Assembly (NCBI RefSeq): GCF_028802875.1
Contig: NZ_JARAMP010000003.1
Coordinates: 62,001 to 126,000 of the forward strand
DNA from: Seohaeicola sp024304985
GTDB lineage: Bacteria; Pseudomonadota; Alphaproteobacteria; Rhodobacterales; Rhodobacteraceae
Direction of reading: 5' to 3'
DNA: 64,000 nt
Both the position numbers and the translations under genes were made by a program. A model generated the notes under the pieces. It ran no database searches. It saw only the letters and a list, made by a program, of their open reading frames with translations, and was not told the DNA's origin. Positions 43,258 through 52,048 of this stretch are shown in pieces. How positions within the stretch are numbered: the stretch's first letter is position 1; every line of letters starts with the position of its first letter.

Positions 43258-44391
43258 TCAGCCCGTGCTGCCGGCCACCTCGGCCAGCCAGCGCGACAGG
43301 TTCTGCACCTGTGCGTCCAGCGCAAGGCGCAACTGATCGACGGCGGCGACATAGGCATCGACGGCTGGGGCGGCGGCGGGCAGGGTCTCGACCAGAGCGG
43401 GCGCGAAGATGTAGAGCGCCAGCAGCAGCATCGCGATCAGGAAGGTCACCGAGAAGCCGCGACTGAAACCGCGATTGCCCTCAGGCGTCACCTCATTGCG
43501 GGGATCGGCGGACTGACCGGGCGTGTCGTGATCGTCTGCCCGCGCCGGGCGGCGATCCGAGGTCGAACGCAGGCTTGAGTTGATCTCTTCGATATCGGGC
43601 AGCAGACCCCGCCGGGAATCCGCCACGGCAGCGGCGGCGGCGGCAGCGATACGGTCATCATCCGGCTGTGGCTGGCGTGGGGCGGGCGGTGCGGGGGGCG
43701 GCGTGGTTGCGGGTCGTTCAACGACCGGGTCTTCGCCGCGCAGGCGGGCCATCCGCATCCGGGCTTCTTCCTGACGGCGCAGCGCATCCTCGTCCGGTGC
43801 CGCAGGCTTGGCCGGGCCGCTGTCCAGCCCAAGATCCGGCTGGCTCTCGAGTCCGGGTCCACGTTCGGCGGCGCGGGCGCGGGCCTCGCGCTCGGCCTCC
43901 TCGCGCAGAAGGTCGGCCACGGAAGTGTCCAGACCGCGCCGCGGAGGGGGGAGATCGCGGGCGGGATCTTCCTCGTAATCGTCTTCCTCGACCTCGGGCA
44001 GGCGCGACACCGGGTCTTCGGGATCGGGCACCAGTCCCGCCGCGGGCCGGGGCGTGTCGGTCAGGCCGGGATCGCTGGGAAACCCTTCCCACTCATCCTC
44101 TGCCTCATCCTCCTGTGTTGCGGAGGGCGGCGCATCGGCGCGCGTTGCAGGCCGTGAGCCGTCACGATCGTCGTCGCCAAAGAGGCTTTCGTCATCATCA
44201 TCGTCTGCATCGTCCCACAGATCTTCCCCGTCCGGGGCGTCATTGGACGCCTGCGCCGCGCTGTCATGCTGCGGATGACTTTGGAACCATGTGTGTCCGC
44301 AACTGGAGCATTGCACGTCACGCCCGGTTTCGGGGATGACGCTCTCTGGCACTTCGTACTGTGCGCCGCAATTCGGGCAAATCAATCGCAT
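43258..44391 (-). CDS. MJ0042-type zinc-ribbon protein with C-terminal membrane segment
   Basis: A 377-residue protein with a zinc finger at the very N-terminus (C5, C8, C28, C31: CPNCGAQYEVP...CSSCGHTW). A long acidic, Asp/Glu/Pro-rich disordered stretch follows (about 45-280), and then one membrane helix near 312-333. Its last 45 residues would lie in the periplasm. The domain plan resembles regulators that bind nucleic acid or protein near the membrane, but no function is known. It is divergent from ftsE, across a 191-bp spacer. Confidence 0.78.
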   Translation of the reverse strand: MRLICPNCGAQYEVPESVIPETGRDVQCSSCGHTWFQSHPQHDSAAQASNDAPDGEDLWDDADDDDDESLFGDDDRDGSRPATRADAPPSATQEDEAEDEWEGFPSDPGLTDTPRPAAGLVPDPEDPVSRLPEVEEDDYEEDPARDLPPPRRGLDTSVADLLREEAEREARARAAERGPGLESQPDLGLDSGPAKPAAPDEDALRRQEEARMRMARLRGEDPVVERPATTPPPAPPAPRQPQPDDDRIAAAAAAAVADSRRGLLPDIEEINSSLRSTSDRRPARADDHDTPGQSADPRNEVTPEGNRGFSRGFSVTFLIAMLLLALYIFAPALVETLPAAAPAVDAYVAAVDQLRLALDAQVQNLSRWLAEVAGSTG

Positions 44392-44582
44392 CGTGTTCCC
44401 TGCCGGGTCTGATATCTGACCTGAGCCGCAAACCTGACCGCGGCCTGCGCTGTGCTTGATCTACCATATGGTGTAAACCACTGGCGGAAAAGTGCAAAGG
44501 TCGCACTGGCCAGAAACACCGTCCTGATTGCAACAGTGCCCGTGTTGGGGCAAGAGGGTGCAGAGCAGAAAAGGGATCGCCC

Positions 44583-45260
44583 GTGATCGAACTGGAACAA
44601 GTCGCCATGAGCTATGGCGGGGGGGAGTTGCTAAGCGACATTTCCCTGACCCTGTCGCCGGGATCGTTTCATTTCCTGACCGGCCCCTCGGGGGCGGGCA
44701 AGACGACCTTCCTCAAGCTGTGCTACGGGGCCTTGCTGCCGACGGCCGGACATGTCCGCATGTTCGGCGCGGATGTGCGGGACATGTCGCGCGATGATGT
44801 GGCGCTGGCGCGGCGGCGGATCGGGGTGGTGCATCAGGACGTGCAGTTTCTGGATCATCTGCCGGTGGCCGACAATGTCGCGCTGCCGCTGATCGTGTCG
44901 GGACGGGACCGCACCGACGAGTCCGAGAACCTGTCGGAACTTCTGAACTGGGTCGGGCTGAGCAAGCGGGCCGGTGCCCTGCCTGCTGAATTGTCGGGGG
45001 GCGAGCGGCAGCGTGCCGCGCTGGCCCGCGCCGTCATCATGTCGCCCGAAGTGATCCTTGCCGATGAGCCCACCGGAAATATCGACTGGGAGATGTCGCA
45101 ACGCCTGTTGCAATTGCTGGTCGAGCTGAACCGGATGGGCAAGACGATCATGATCGCGACCCATGACATGAACCTGATCCGCGCCGCCAAAAGCCAGGTG
45201 CAGGCGCGGGTGCTGCGGATCTCGCAGCGCCGGTTGCATACAGCGGGGGCGGATCTGTGA
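44583..45260 (+). CDS. ftsE: Cell-division ATP-binding protein FtsE
   Basis: ATPase of the FtsEX complex that activates septal peptidoglycan hydrolases. The 225-residue protein has Walker A GPSGAGKT (34-41), Q-loop VVHQDVQFLD, signature LSGGERQR (near 139) and Walker B VILADEPTGN. It starts at GTG 44583 with an AGGGA site. It overlaps ftsX by 4 nt (GTGA). Confidence 0.95.
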   Translation: MIELEQVAMSYGGGELLSDISLTLSPGSFHFLTGPSGAGKTTFLKLCYGALLPTAGHVRMFGADVRDMSRDDVALARRRIGVVHQDVQFLDHLPVADNVALPLIVSGRDRTDESENLSELLNWVGLSKRAGALPAELSGGERQRAALARAVIMSPEVILADEPTGNIDWEMSQRLLQLLVELNRMGKTIMIATHDMNLIRAAKSQVQARVLRISQRRLHTAGADL

Positions 45261-46162
45261 CACCCGACCTGACCCGCATCACCGCATTTCTGGCCGGGGA
45301 CGTGCAGGCCGACCGGCTGGTGCCGCCCACCGGCTTTACGGCACGGCTGACCGTTTTTGTGGCGGCCGCCATGGCGTTTCTGACGGTTTTCGCGCTGGCG
45401 CTGTCGCTGGCGACGGGGCGTCTGGCGGATCGCTGGAGCGACGAGTTGGCCCGCGCCTCGACCCTGCGGATCTCGGCCCCGATGGATCAGCGCGAGGCGC
45501 AGACCACCGCCGCGCTGCGCGTGCTGGAGACGACACCCGGCGTCGCCTCGGCCCGCGCCCTGTCCGACGAGGAGCAACGCGCCCTGCTGGAGCCGTGGTT
45601 CGGCCCCGATCTGCCGGTCGAAAGCCTGCCCATCCCGCAGCTGATCGAGGTGATCGAAGATGAGACCGGCTATGACGCCGCAGGTCTGCGCCTGCGCCTG
45701 TCCGCCGAAGTGCCGGGCGCGGTGCTGGACGACCACACCCGCTGGCGGCGGCCCCTGGTGATGGCGGCTGACCGCCTGCGCCTTTTGGGATGGTTGTCCA
45801 TCGCTTTGATCGGCGCGGCGACCGCGGCGATGATCACGCTGGCCGCGCAGGCGGCGCTGGCTGCCAATGCGCAGGTGATCGCGGTGCTGCGGCTGGTGGG
45901 GGCGCGTGACGCCTATATCGCGCAGGCCTTCGTGCGCCGTTTCACCCTGCGCGCGCTGGGCGGGGCTGCCGCAGGGACGGTGCTGGGCATGATCGCCGTG
46001 CTGATCCTGCCATCGGCGCAGACCGAGGCCGGGTTTCTGACGGGTCTCGGGTTTCAGGGCTGGCACTGGATCTGGCCCTTGGTCATTCCACCGCTGGGGG
46101 CTGCCGTGGCCTTTGCCGCCACGCGCCACGCCGCCCAACGCACGCTGAGGGAGTTGTCCTGA
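45257..46162 (+). CDS. ftsX: Cell-division permease-like protein FtsX
   Basis: The 301-residue membrane partner of FtsE. One N-terminal helix (about 30-55) is followed by a periplasmic domain (about 55-165), then three further helices with the typical FtsX segment VIAVLRLVGARDAYIAQAFVRRF (near 213). It starts at GTG 45257, overlapping ftsE, and shares one base with the plsC start downstream. Confidence 0.92.
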   Translation: MTPDLTRITAFLAGDVQADRLVPPTGFTARLTVFVAAAMAFLTVFALALSLATGRLADRWSDELARASTLRISAPMDQREAQTTAALRVLETTPGVASARALSDEEQRALLEPWFGPDLPVESLPIPQLIEVIEDETGYDAAGLRLRLSAEVPGAVLDDHTRWRRPLVMAADRLRLLGWLSIALIGAATAAMITLAAQAALAANAQVIAVLRLVGARDAYIAQAFVRRFTLRALGGAAAGTVLGMIAVLILPSAQTEAGFLTGLGFQGWHWIWPLVIPPLGAAVAFAATRHAAQRTLRELS

Positions 46163-46899
46163 TGGCTTACGCATGGCGCTGGCTGCGCTCTTTCGTCTTT
46201 GTCGTGCAGATGTATGCGATGATGCTGGTGATCGGGCTGATCTATCTGCCCGGTGCGATCCTGTCGCCCGAAGGGGCGCGGCGCGGCTGCAAGGCCTATT
46301 GCCGCTGGGTCTTCTGGACGGCGCGCTGGATGGTGGGTTTGCGCTGCGAGGTGCGCGGCACAGCGCCCGCGCAAGGGGCGCTGATCGCGGCCAAGCACCA
46401 GTCGTTTCTGGATATCCTGATGATCTTCAACGCGCTGCCCGCTGCGATCTTCATCATGAAGCGCGAGATCCTCTGGACGCCGGTGATCGGGCTTTATGCC
46501 TATCGGTTGGGCTGCGTGCCGGTGAACCGCGGCAAGCGGGGCGCGGCGATCAAGAAGATGCTGGCCGATGTGGCATCGGGCCATCAGGCGGCGGGGCAGT
46601 TGATCATCTATAGCCAAGGCACCCGCGTGGCCCCCGGCGTCAAGGCGCCCTACAAGATCGGGACAGGCGCGCTTTATGAACAGATGGGGCAGGATTGCGC
46701 GCCGGTTGCCACGAATGTGGGCGTGTTCTGGCCGCGCACGGGCATCTATCGCAAGCCCGGTCTGGCGGTGGTGGAATTCCTGCCGCTGATCCCGCCGGGG
46801 CTGGAGCGGGCGGAGTTCATGGCGCGGCTGGAGGCGGAGGTCGAGGAGGCCTCGGACCGTCTGATCGCCGAGGCGCGGGCATCTTTGAAGGAGGCGTGA
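46162..46899 (+). CDS. plsC: 1-Acyl-sn-glycerol-3-phosphate acyltransferase
   Basis: Acylates lysophosphatidate to phosphatidate at the inner membrane, the step after PlsY (1.7 kb in this window). The 245-residue protein has an N-terminal hydrophobic helix (about 11-30), the catalytic HQSFLD (79-84, HX4D), VNRGKRGAAI (near 116) and YSQGTRVAPG (near 151). The last is normally PEGTR; here Glu is Gln. It is the third gene in the ftsEX unit by overlap. Confidence 0.93.
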   Translation: MAYAWRWLRSFVFVVQMYAMMLVIGLIYLPGAILSPEGARRGCKAYCRWVFWTARWMVGLRCEVRGTAPAQGALIAAKHQSFLDILMIFNALPAAIFIMKREILWTPVIGLYAYRLGCVPVNRGKRGAAIKKMLADVASGHQAAGQLIIYSQGTRVAPGVKAPYKIGTGALYEQMGQDCAPVATNVGVFWPRTGIYRKPGLAVVEFLPLIPPGLERAEFMARLEAEVEEASDRLIAEARASLKEA

Positions 46900-46900
46900 G

Positions 46901-47503
46901 ATGGAGTTCATCGACCGGATCGAGGGGCTGGAGGCGCTCTATGGCCCCGCCTCTGTCGGCTCGCAGCGCAAGGTGGCGCAGCATCTGACGCCCAGCTATC
47001 GCCGCTGGATCGAGGCGTCGCGCTTCTGCATCGTCTCGACCGTGGGGACGGGCGGCACCGATGGCAGCCCGCGCGGCGACGATGGCCCGGTGGTGCGCGT
47101 GCTGGACCCCAAGACGCTGGCCATGCCTGACTGGCGCGGCAACAACCGGCTGGACAGCTTGCGCAATATCGTGACGGACGGACGGATCTCGCTGATCTTT
47201 CTGGTGCCCGGATCGCAGATCATGGTGCGCGTGAACGGGCAGGCCAAGCTGACGGCGGATGCCGGGCTGCGGAGCAGCTTCGGACGCGATGGCGTGGAGC
47301 CTGCGACCGTGATCGTGGTGCGGCTGGCCGAGGTTTATGCGCAATGTTCGCGCGCCGTGATGCGCTCGGGCATATGGGCGCGTGATGATGCGGCGGGGCT
47401 GCCCAGCCTTGGGGATATTCTGGCGGATGTCACGGCAGGCGAGATGGGTGGCGGCGATTTCGATGCCGACTGGGAGAAACGGTCACTCGCGGCGCTGTGG
47501 TAG
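46901..47503 (+). CDS. PPOX-class flavin-binding protein (DR_2398/MSMEG_1061-like)
   Basis: A 200-residue split-barrel protein of the pyridoxamine-phosphate-oxidase class. IVSTVGTGGTDGSPRGD (near 44), WRGNNRLDSLRNIVTDGRISLIFLVPG and IMVRVNGQAKL are typical of FMN-binding members in the DR_2398/MSMEG_1061 branch. The substrate is unknown. It is the last gene of the ftsE-ftsX-plsC run, one base after plsC, and is followed by a post-stop motif and a strong terminator. Confidence 0.85.
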   Translation: MEFIDRIEGLEALYGPASVGSQRKVAQHLTPSYRRWIEASRFCIVSTVGTGGTDGSPRGDDGPVVRVLDPKTLAMPDWRGNNRLDSLRNIVTDGRISLIFLVPGSQIMVRVNGQAKLTADAGLRSSFGRDGVEPATVIVVRLAEVYAQCSRAVMRSGIWARDDAAGLPSLGDILADVTAGEMGGGDFDADWEKRSLAALW

Positions 47504-47518
47504 GCGTGGGATTTCGAG

Positions 47519-47537
47519 TATTTTTGGCAAGATGAAG
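47519..47537 (+). repeat. Post-stop motif copy 6 (before a terminator)
   Basis: TATTTTTGGCAAGATGAAG, 15 nt after the PPOX stop and 23 nt before a canonical terminator hairpin, in the sense direction. Confidence 0.8.
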
Positions 47538-47560
47538 GGCAGGATGGCCCGACATGAGAA

Positions 47561-47583
47561 AGGGGGCCACGCGGCCCCCTTTT
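47561..47583. terminator. Terminator between the PPOX gene and lpd
   Basis: AGGGGGCC and GGCCCCCT pair around ACGC, followed by TTTT on the plus strand. The reverse strand reads into CTTTCTC, so weaker use by convergent lpd is possible. Confidence 0.85.
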
Positions 47584-47595
47584 GCTTTGGTTGGA

Positions 47596-48984
47596 TCAGG
47601 CGTGGATCGGGCCGTCACCGCAGGCCAGCGCGGCTTCGCGCACCGCTTCGGACACGGTCGGGTGGGCGTGGCAGGTGAGGGCGAGGTCCTGGGCTGAGGC
47701 GCCGAATTCCATCGCGACGCAGATCTCGTGGATCAGATCGCCGGCCGAAGGGCCGATGATATGCGCGCCAAGGATGCGGTCGGTCTGCTTGTCGGCGAGG
47801 ATCTTGACGAAACCGTCGCCCTGGAACATCGCCTTGGCCCGTGCGTTGCCCATGAAGGAGAATTTGCCGACCTTGTAGGCGATGCCTTCTTCCTTGAGCT
47901 GCTGTTCGGTCTTGCCGACATTCGCGACCTCGGGGTGGGTGTAGATCACGCCGGGGATCACGCCGTAATTCACATGGCCATGTTTGCCTGCAAGCACTTC
48001 GGCCACGGCCATGCCCTCGTCCTCGGCCTTGTGCGCCAGCATCGGGCCGTCGATGGCGTCGCCGATGGCGTAGATGCCTTTGACATTGGTCTGCCAATGG
48101 GCGTCGGTCTGGATCTGGCCGCGCTTCGAGGTCTCGATGCCCAGATCAGTCAGACCCAACCCGTCGGTAAAGGGTTTGCGCCCCGTGGCGACCAGCACGC
48201 AATCGGCATCCAGCACGTGTTCGCTGTCATCCTTGCGCAGCTTGTAGGTGACCTTGGCCTTGGTCTTGAGCGTTTCGACACCCTGCACGGCGGCCCCCAT
48301 CACGAAGGTCAGGCCCTGTTTGGTCAGCATACGCTGGAAGGTTTTCTGCACCTCGGCATCCATGCCGGGCGTGATCGCATCCAGATATTCAACAACCGTC
48401 ACTTCGGTGCCAAGACGCGCGTAGACCGATCCCAGTTCAAGGCCGATCACGCCCGCGCCGATCACGACCATGGTTTTCGGGATCTTGCCCAGCGTCAGCG
48501 CACCGGTCGAGGTGACGACGATCTCTTCGTCCACCGTCACGCCGGGCAGGCTGGCGGGTTCGGAGCCGGTGGCGATGACGATGTTTTTCGCCTCATGCAC
48601 CTCGTCGCCGACCTTGACCTTGCCTGCTTCGGGGATCGAGCCCCAGCCTTTCAGCCAGTCCACCTTGTTCTTCTTGAAGAGGAATTCGATGCCCTTGGTG
48701 TTGCCCTCGACGGTTTCATCCTTGTAGGCCAGCATCTGCTTCCAGTCGACCGAGGGGGATTTCCCCTTGAGGCCCATCTTGGCGAAGTTATGCTCGGCCT
48801 CGTGCAGCATGTGGCTGGCATGGAGCAGCGCCTTGGAGGGGATGCAGCCGACGTTGAGGCAGGTGCCGCCAAGGGTGGCGCGGCCTTCGACACAGGCGGT
48901 CTTGAGGCCCAGTTGGGCGCAGCGGATGGCGGCGACATAGCCGCCGGGGCCAGCACCGATGATGATCACGTCATAGCTTGCCAT
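47596..48984 (-). CDS. lpd: Dihydrolipoyl dehydrogenase (E3)
   Basis: FAD enzyme that re-oxidises dihydrolipoyl groups of 2-oxoacid dehydrogenases to reduce NAD. The 462-residue protein has IIIGAGPGGYVAA (7-19), the redox disulfide GGTCLNVGCIPSK (C42 and C47), a central NAD motif VVIGAGVIGLELGSVYA and the C-terminal HAHPTVSEA with the active-site His. It is transcribed in the same direction as sucAB and should be E3 of that complex. Confidence 0.96.
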   Translation of the reverse strand: MASYDVIIIGAGPGGYVAAIRCAQLGLKTACVEGRATLGGTCLNVGCIPSKALLHASHMLHEAEHNFAKMGLKGKSPSVDWKQMLAYKDETVEGNTKGIEFLFKKNKVDWLKGWGSIPEAGKVKVGDEVHEAKNIVIATGSEPASLPGVTVDEEIVVTSTGALTLGKIPKTMVVIGAGVIGLELGSVYARLGTEVTVVEYLDAITPGMDAEVQKTFQRMLTKQGLTFVMGAAVQGVETLKTKAKVTYKLRKDDSEHVLDADCVLVATGRKPFTDGLGLTDLGIETSKRGQIQTDAHWQTNVKGIYAIGDAIDGPMLAHKAEDEGMAVAEVLAGKHGHVNYGVIPGVIYTHPEVANVGKTEQQLKEEGIAYKVGKFSFMGNARAKAMFQGDGFVKILADKQTDRILGAHIIGPSAGDLIHEICVAMEFGASAQDLALTCHAHPTVSEAVREAALACGDGPIHA

Positions 48985-49040
48985 GGGGAAATCTCCTTAA
49001 GATCGTGTGAATGGCGAGGGGATGTGCTGCGGCATGGGCA

Positions 49041-49463
49041 TCAGACAAGCGCCGCCAGCAGCATGAGGGTGGTGGCGGAAAAACCCACTATCCAGATGAG
49101 GGAGCGCCATGGCACAAGGCCGAAGGCATAGGCGGGCACATAGAGCACGCGCGCGACAAGATAGGTCCATGCACAGGCGGCGGTGAAGGGGCTGGACTGG
49201 TCTGAAAGAGTGACCACGACCACGGCGAGGGTGAAGAGGATCAGCCCCTCGAAATGGTTGTTGAGCGCGCGGAACAGGCGGCCCGTGCGGGGGCTGACCT
49301 GTTCGATCAGCGGCTTGCCCAGACGGTCGGGATCGCGGGGGCCCAGCGTCTTGCCCGGTCCCAGTTCCAGATTGGCGGGGATCGACATCAGCATGAACTG
49401 GATGACTTGCAGCAGGCCCGCAAGGGCGAGGGCGGTCAGTTCGGGGGTCATGGTCTGCGTCAT
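49041..49463 (-). CDS. MAPEG-family membrane protein
   Basis: A 140-residue four-helix protein of the MAPEG (eicosanoid/glutathione metabolism) fold. LGPRDPDRLGKPLIEQVSPRTGRLFRALNNHFEGLILF contains the conserved RAxxNHxExL segment. Bacterial members have unknown substrates, some glutathione-linked. It overlaps the glycosyltransferase stop by 4 nt and sits between that gene and lpd. Confidence 0.88.
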   Translation of the reverse strand: MTQTMTPELTALALAGLLQVIQFMLMSIPANLELGPGKTLGPRDPDRLGKPLIEQVSPRTGRLFRALNNHFEGLILFTLAVVVVTLSDQSSPFTAACAWTYLVARVLYVPAYAFGLVPWRSLIWIVGFSATTLMLLAALV

Positions 49464-50449
49464 GTCTGCGGCCTTTCGCGGCGGGTCCAGAGGGCCAGAG
49501 CCTCGGGCGTCAGGATGGCGGATTTGCGGGTGGTGAACCAGTCGAAACAGGCTTTTTCCGCGGCGGCGGTGGCGGGGTCTTGCCGGAGGGCCGCCATGCG
49601 GGCTTCGGTTGCGGGCCAGTGGCGCAGGATCGTGCGATCCTCGACATCGTTCTTGTTGGCGCTTCGGTGCCAGTTCGAGCCGAGGTGATATTTGGTCTGA
49701 TCGGTCTTGCCCTGCCCGTCGCCACGGTCGTTCTTCATCATGAAGAGATCGCGGGATTTGACGGCATAGTGGTTGATCCGGGCTGTCGCGTTGGAGGCGG
49801 CCAGATCATGCGGGCGGAAGCGGCTGGAGCGGTCCTGATAGAGGCTGGCCGCGTGCAGCGGCGTGCCATCCGGGTTGACGACAACGGGGCTGTCCACCAG
49901 CGGATGACGCGGGTTGTGATCGGTGGCGGCGGCAAAGCTGGCGGCGCGGAACAGGCATTTGGATTTGGTCACGCGCGGTTCGGGGCGCGGTTCGGCGCGG
50001 GTGAAGCTGGGCAGGACGGCCATGCCGGGGGTCCATTCGGTGACGCCTGCATCACCAAACAATTGCCACGGGATCGCGACGACATCGGCCTCTGACGCGT
50101 TTGCCATCAGGGTGGGCAAGCGCCCGTCACCTGCGGTGATGTTCAGAAATTCGTCACTGTCGATATGCAGAAGCCAAGTGACATTCTGCGCGCGCGCCCA
50201 GTCAAGGACCAGCGCCATGCCGCTGTCCTGCGGTGGGGTGCCTGGCGGGACGCTCTGGCGGATATGGGTCAGGTGGCCTGCGGCGGCCAAGGCATCCAGA
50301 AGCCTGTCCGAACCATCGGTGCAATCATTGCTGACCACGACCACCTGATCGAAGCCGATCACCTGATGATATGCCAGCCATTCAAGGATGAAGAGCCCCT
50401 CGTTGCGCATGCAGGAGACGAGGGCTGTCTGGTCCGATGCGGCGGTCAT
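49460..50449 (-). CDS. Glycosyltransferase family 2-like protein
   Basis: A 329-residue protein with a GT2-like start: SCMRNEGLFILEWLAYHQVIGFDQVVVVSNDCTDGSD (12-48), then the metal-binding LHIDSDEFL (DxD, near 95). No membrane helix is seen. The nearest resemblance is to the group annotated as glycosyltransferase 2 or DUF4422/GT92-like proteins that modify surface sugars; acceptor and donor are unknown. It is encoded between sucB and MAPEG, overlapping the latter by 4 nt. Confidence 0.8.
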   Translation of the reverse strand: MTAASDQTALVSCMRNEGLFILEWLAYHQVIGFDQVVVVSNDCTDGSDRLLDALAAAGHLTHIRQSVPPGTPPQDSGMALVLDWARAQNVTWLLHIDSDEFLNITAGDGRLPTLMANASEADVVAIPWQLFGDAGVTEWTPGMAVLPSFTRAEPRPEPRVTKSKCLFRAASFAAATDHNPRHPLVDSPVVVNPDGTPLHAASLYQDRSSRFRPHDLAASNATARINHYAVKSRDLFMMKNDRGDGQGKTDQTKYHLGSNWHRSANKNDVEDRTILRHWPATEARMAALRQDPATAAAEKACFDWFTTRKSAILTPEALALWTRRERPQT

Positions 50450-50495
50450 GGGGGATACCGGGAGATAAGAGGGTGCACCAAACGGGGCGGGGGAA

Positions 50496-50516
50496 GGGCG
50501 CGCGGATCACGCGCCC
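50496..50516 (-). terminator. Hairpin after sucB
   Basis: GGGCGCG and CGCGCCC pair around CGGATCA in the 81-bp gap between the sucB stop and the glycosyltransferase start. It lacks a T tract, so termination is partial at best. Confidence 0.5.
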
Positions 50517-50530
50517 TTCGGATCACGGGA

Positions 50531-52045
50531 TCAAAGGTCCATCAGCAGACGGCGGGGATCTTCCAGCGCCTCTTTCACGCGGACGAGGAAGGTCACAGCG
50601 CCTTTGCCGTCCACGATCCGGTGGTCATAGGACAGCGCCAGATACATCATCGGTCGGATCACCACCTGGCCGTTGATCGCCACGGGGCGGTCCTGGATCT
50701 TGTGCATGCCCAGAATACCCGACTGCGGGGGGTTCAGGATGGGCGAGGACATCAGCGAGCCATAGACGCCGCCGTTCGAGATGGTGAAGGAGCCGCCCTG
50801 CATTTCGGCCATGCTCAGCTTGCCATCGCGGGCGCGGACGCCCAGTTCGGCGATCTTCTTCTCGATGGCGGCAAAGCTCATCTGATCGGCGTCGCGCACC
50901 ACAGGCACGACGAGGCCCGAGGGCGTGCCCACGGCCACGCCCATATGGACGAAGTTCTTGTAGACCACATCGGTGCCGTCGATTTCGGCGTTCACCTCGG
51001 GCACTTCGCGGAGCGCATGGCAGCAGGCCTTCACGAAGAAGGACATGAAGCCCAGTTTGACGCCGTGTTTCTTCTCGAAGATGTCCTTGTATTCCTTGCG
51101 CAGATCCATCGTCGCGGTCATGTCCACCTCGTTATAGGTGGTCAGCATGGCGGCGGTGTTCTGCGCGTCCTTGAGGCGGCGCGCGATGGTCTGGCGCAGG
51201 CGGGTCATCTTGACACGCTCTTCGCGGGCGGCGTCATCGGCGGGCACGGGGGCGCGCGGCGCGGTGGCGACGGGGGTCGCGGCTGCGGGGGCCGCTTTGG
51301 TGCCTGCGGCGATGGCTTTCTGCACGTCTTCTTTCATGATGCGTCCGTCACGGCCTGATCCTGTTACCGCGTCGCGGCTGATGCCGGCTTCGGCCATGGC
51401 TTTCTTGGCGGCGGGGGCGTCTTCGACGTCCTTGCCGGAAGCGGCCGGGGCCGGGGCGGCGGCGGGTTTGTCATCTGATTTGGCAGCAGGCGCCGCACCC
51501 GAAGACGAGATCACCGCCAGTTTCGCGGAGGCGTCGACGGTGGTGCCTTCCGGGGCCACGATTTCCGCCAGAACACCTGCGGCGGGGCTGGGGACCTCGA
51601 CGCTGACCTTGTCGGTTTCCAGCTCGCACAGCATTTCGTCCTGCGCAACGGTGTCGCCCACTTTCTTGAACCAAGTCGACACAGTCGCCTCGGTCACGGA
51701 TTCGCCCAGAGAGGGGACCATCACGTCGACGCTGTCGGATTTCCCCGCCTTGGCGGGCTTGTCCTCGGCCTTGGCAGGTTTCGCGGCGGGCTTGGGCGCA
51801 GCGGCCTCACCTTCGTTGATGGTGGCCAGCAGCGCATCGACGCCAACGGTCGCGCCTTCTTCGGCCACGATCTCGCCCATCGTGCCAGCGGCGGGGGCGG
51901 GGACCTCGACCGTCACCTTGTCGGTTTCCAGCTCGCACAGCATCTCGTCAGCGGCGACCGGATCGCCCGGCTTCTTGAACCATGTGGCCACCGTGGCCTC
52001 GGTCACGGATTCGCCAAGGGTGGGGACGCGGACTTCGGTTGTCAT
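50531..52045 (-). CDS. sucB: 2-Oxoglutarate dehydrogenase E2 with two lipoyl domains
   Basis: Dihydrolipoyllysine succinyltransferase, core of the 2-oxoglutarate dehydrogenase complex. The 504-residue protein has two tandem lipoyl domains (about 3-78 and 106-180), each with ELETDKV (lipoylated K43 and K146), separated by Ala/Pro/Lys linkers. A peripheral subunit-binding domain (about 214-250, SRDAVTGSGRDGRI) and the catalytic domain with YDHRIVDGKGA near 476 follow. The E. coli enzyme has one lipoyl domain and about 405 residues. It begins 3 nt after sucA. Confidence 0.95.
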   Translation of the reverse strand: MTTEVRVPTLGESVTEATVATWFKKPGDPVAADEMLCELETDKVTVEVPAPAAGTMGEIVAEEGATVGVDALLATINEGEAAAPKPAAKPAKAEDKPAKAGKSDSVDVMVPSLGESVTEATVSTWFKKVGDTVAQDEMLCELETDKVSVEVPSPAAGVLAEIVAPEGTTVDASAKLAVISSSGAAPAAKSDDKPAAAPAPAASGKDVEDAPAAKKAMAEAGISRDAVTGSGRDGRIMKEDVQKAIAAGTKAAPAAATPVATAPRAPVPADDAAREERVKMTRLRQTIARRLKDAQNTAAMLTTYNEVDMTATMDLRKEYKDIFEKKHGVKLGFMSFFVKACCHALREVPEVNAEIDGTDVVYKNFVHMGVAVGTPSGLVVPVVRDADQMSFAAIEKKIAELGVRARDGKLSMAEMQGGSFTISNGGVYGSLMSSPILNPPQSGILGMHKIQDRPVAINGQVVIRPMMYLALSYDHRIVDGKGAVTFLVRVKEALEDPRRLLMDL

Positions 52046-52048
52046 GGG

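Noticed and set aside
48985..49040. TGTGATCACA-type box upstream of lpd
   Set aside because: I looked for the TCA box here and upstream of mdh (58374-58535) and found none, so the box is not general to every TCA gene in the window.
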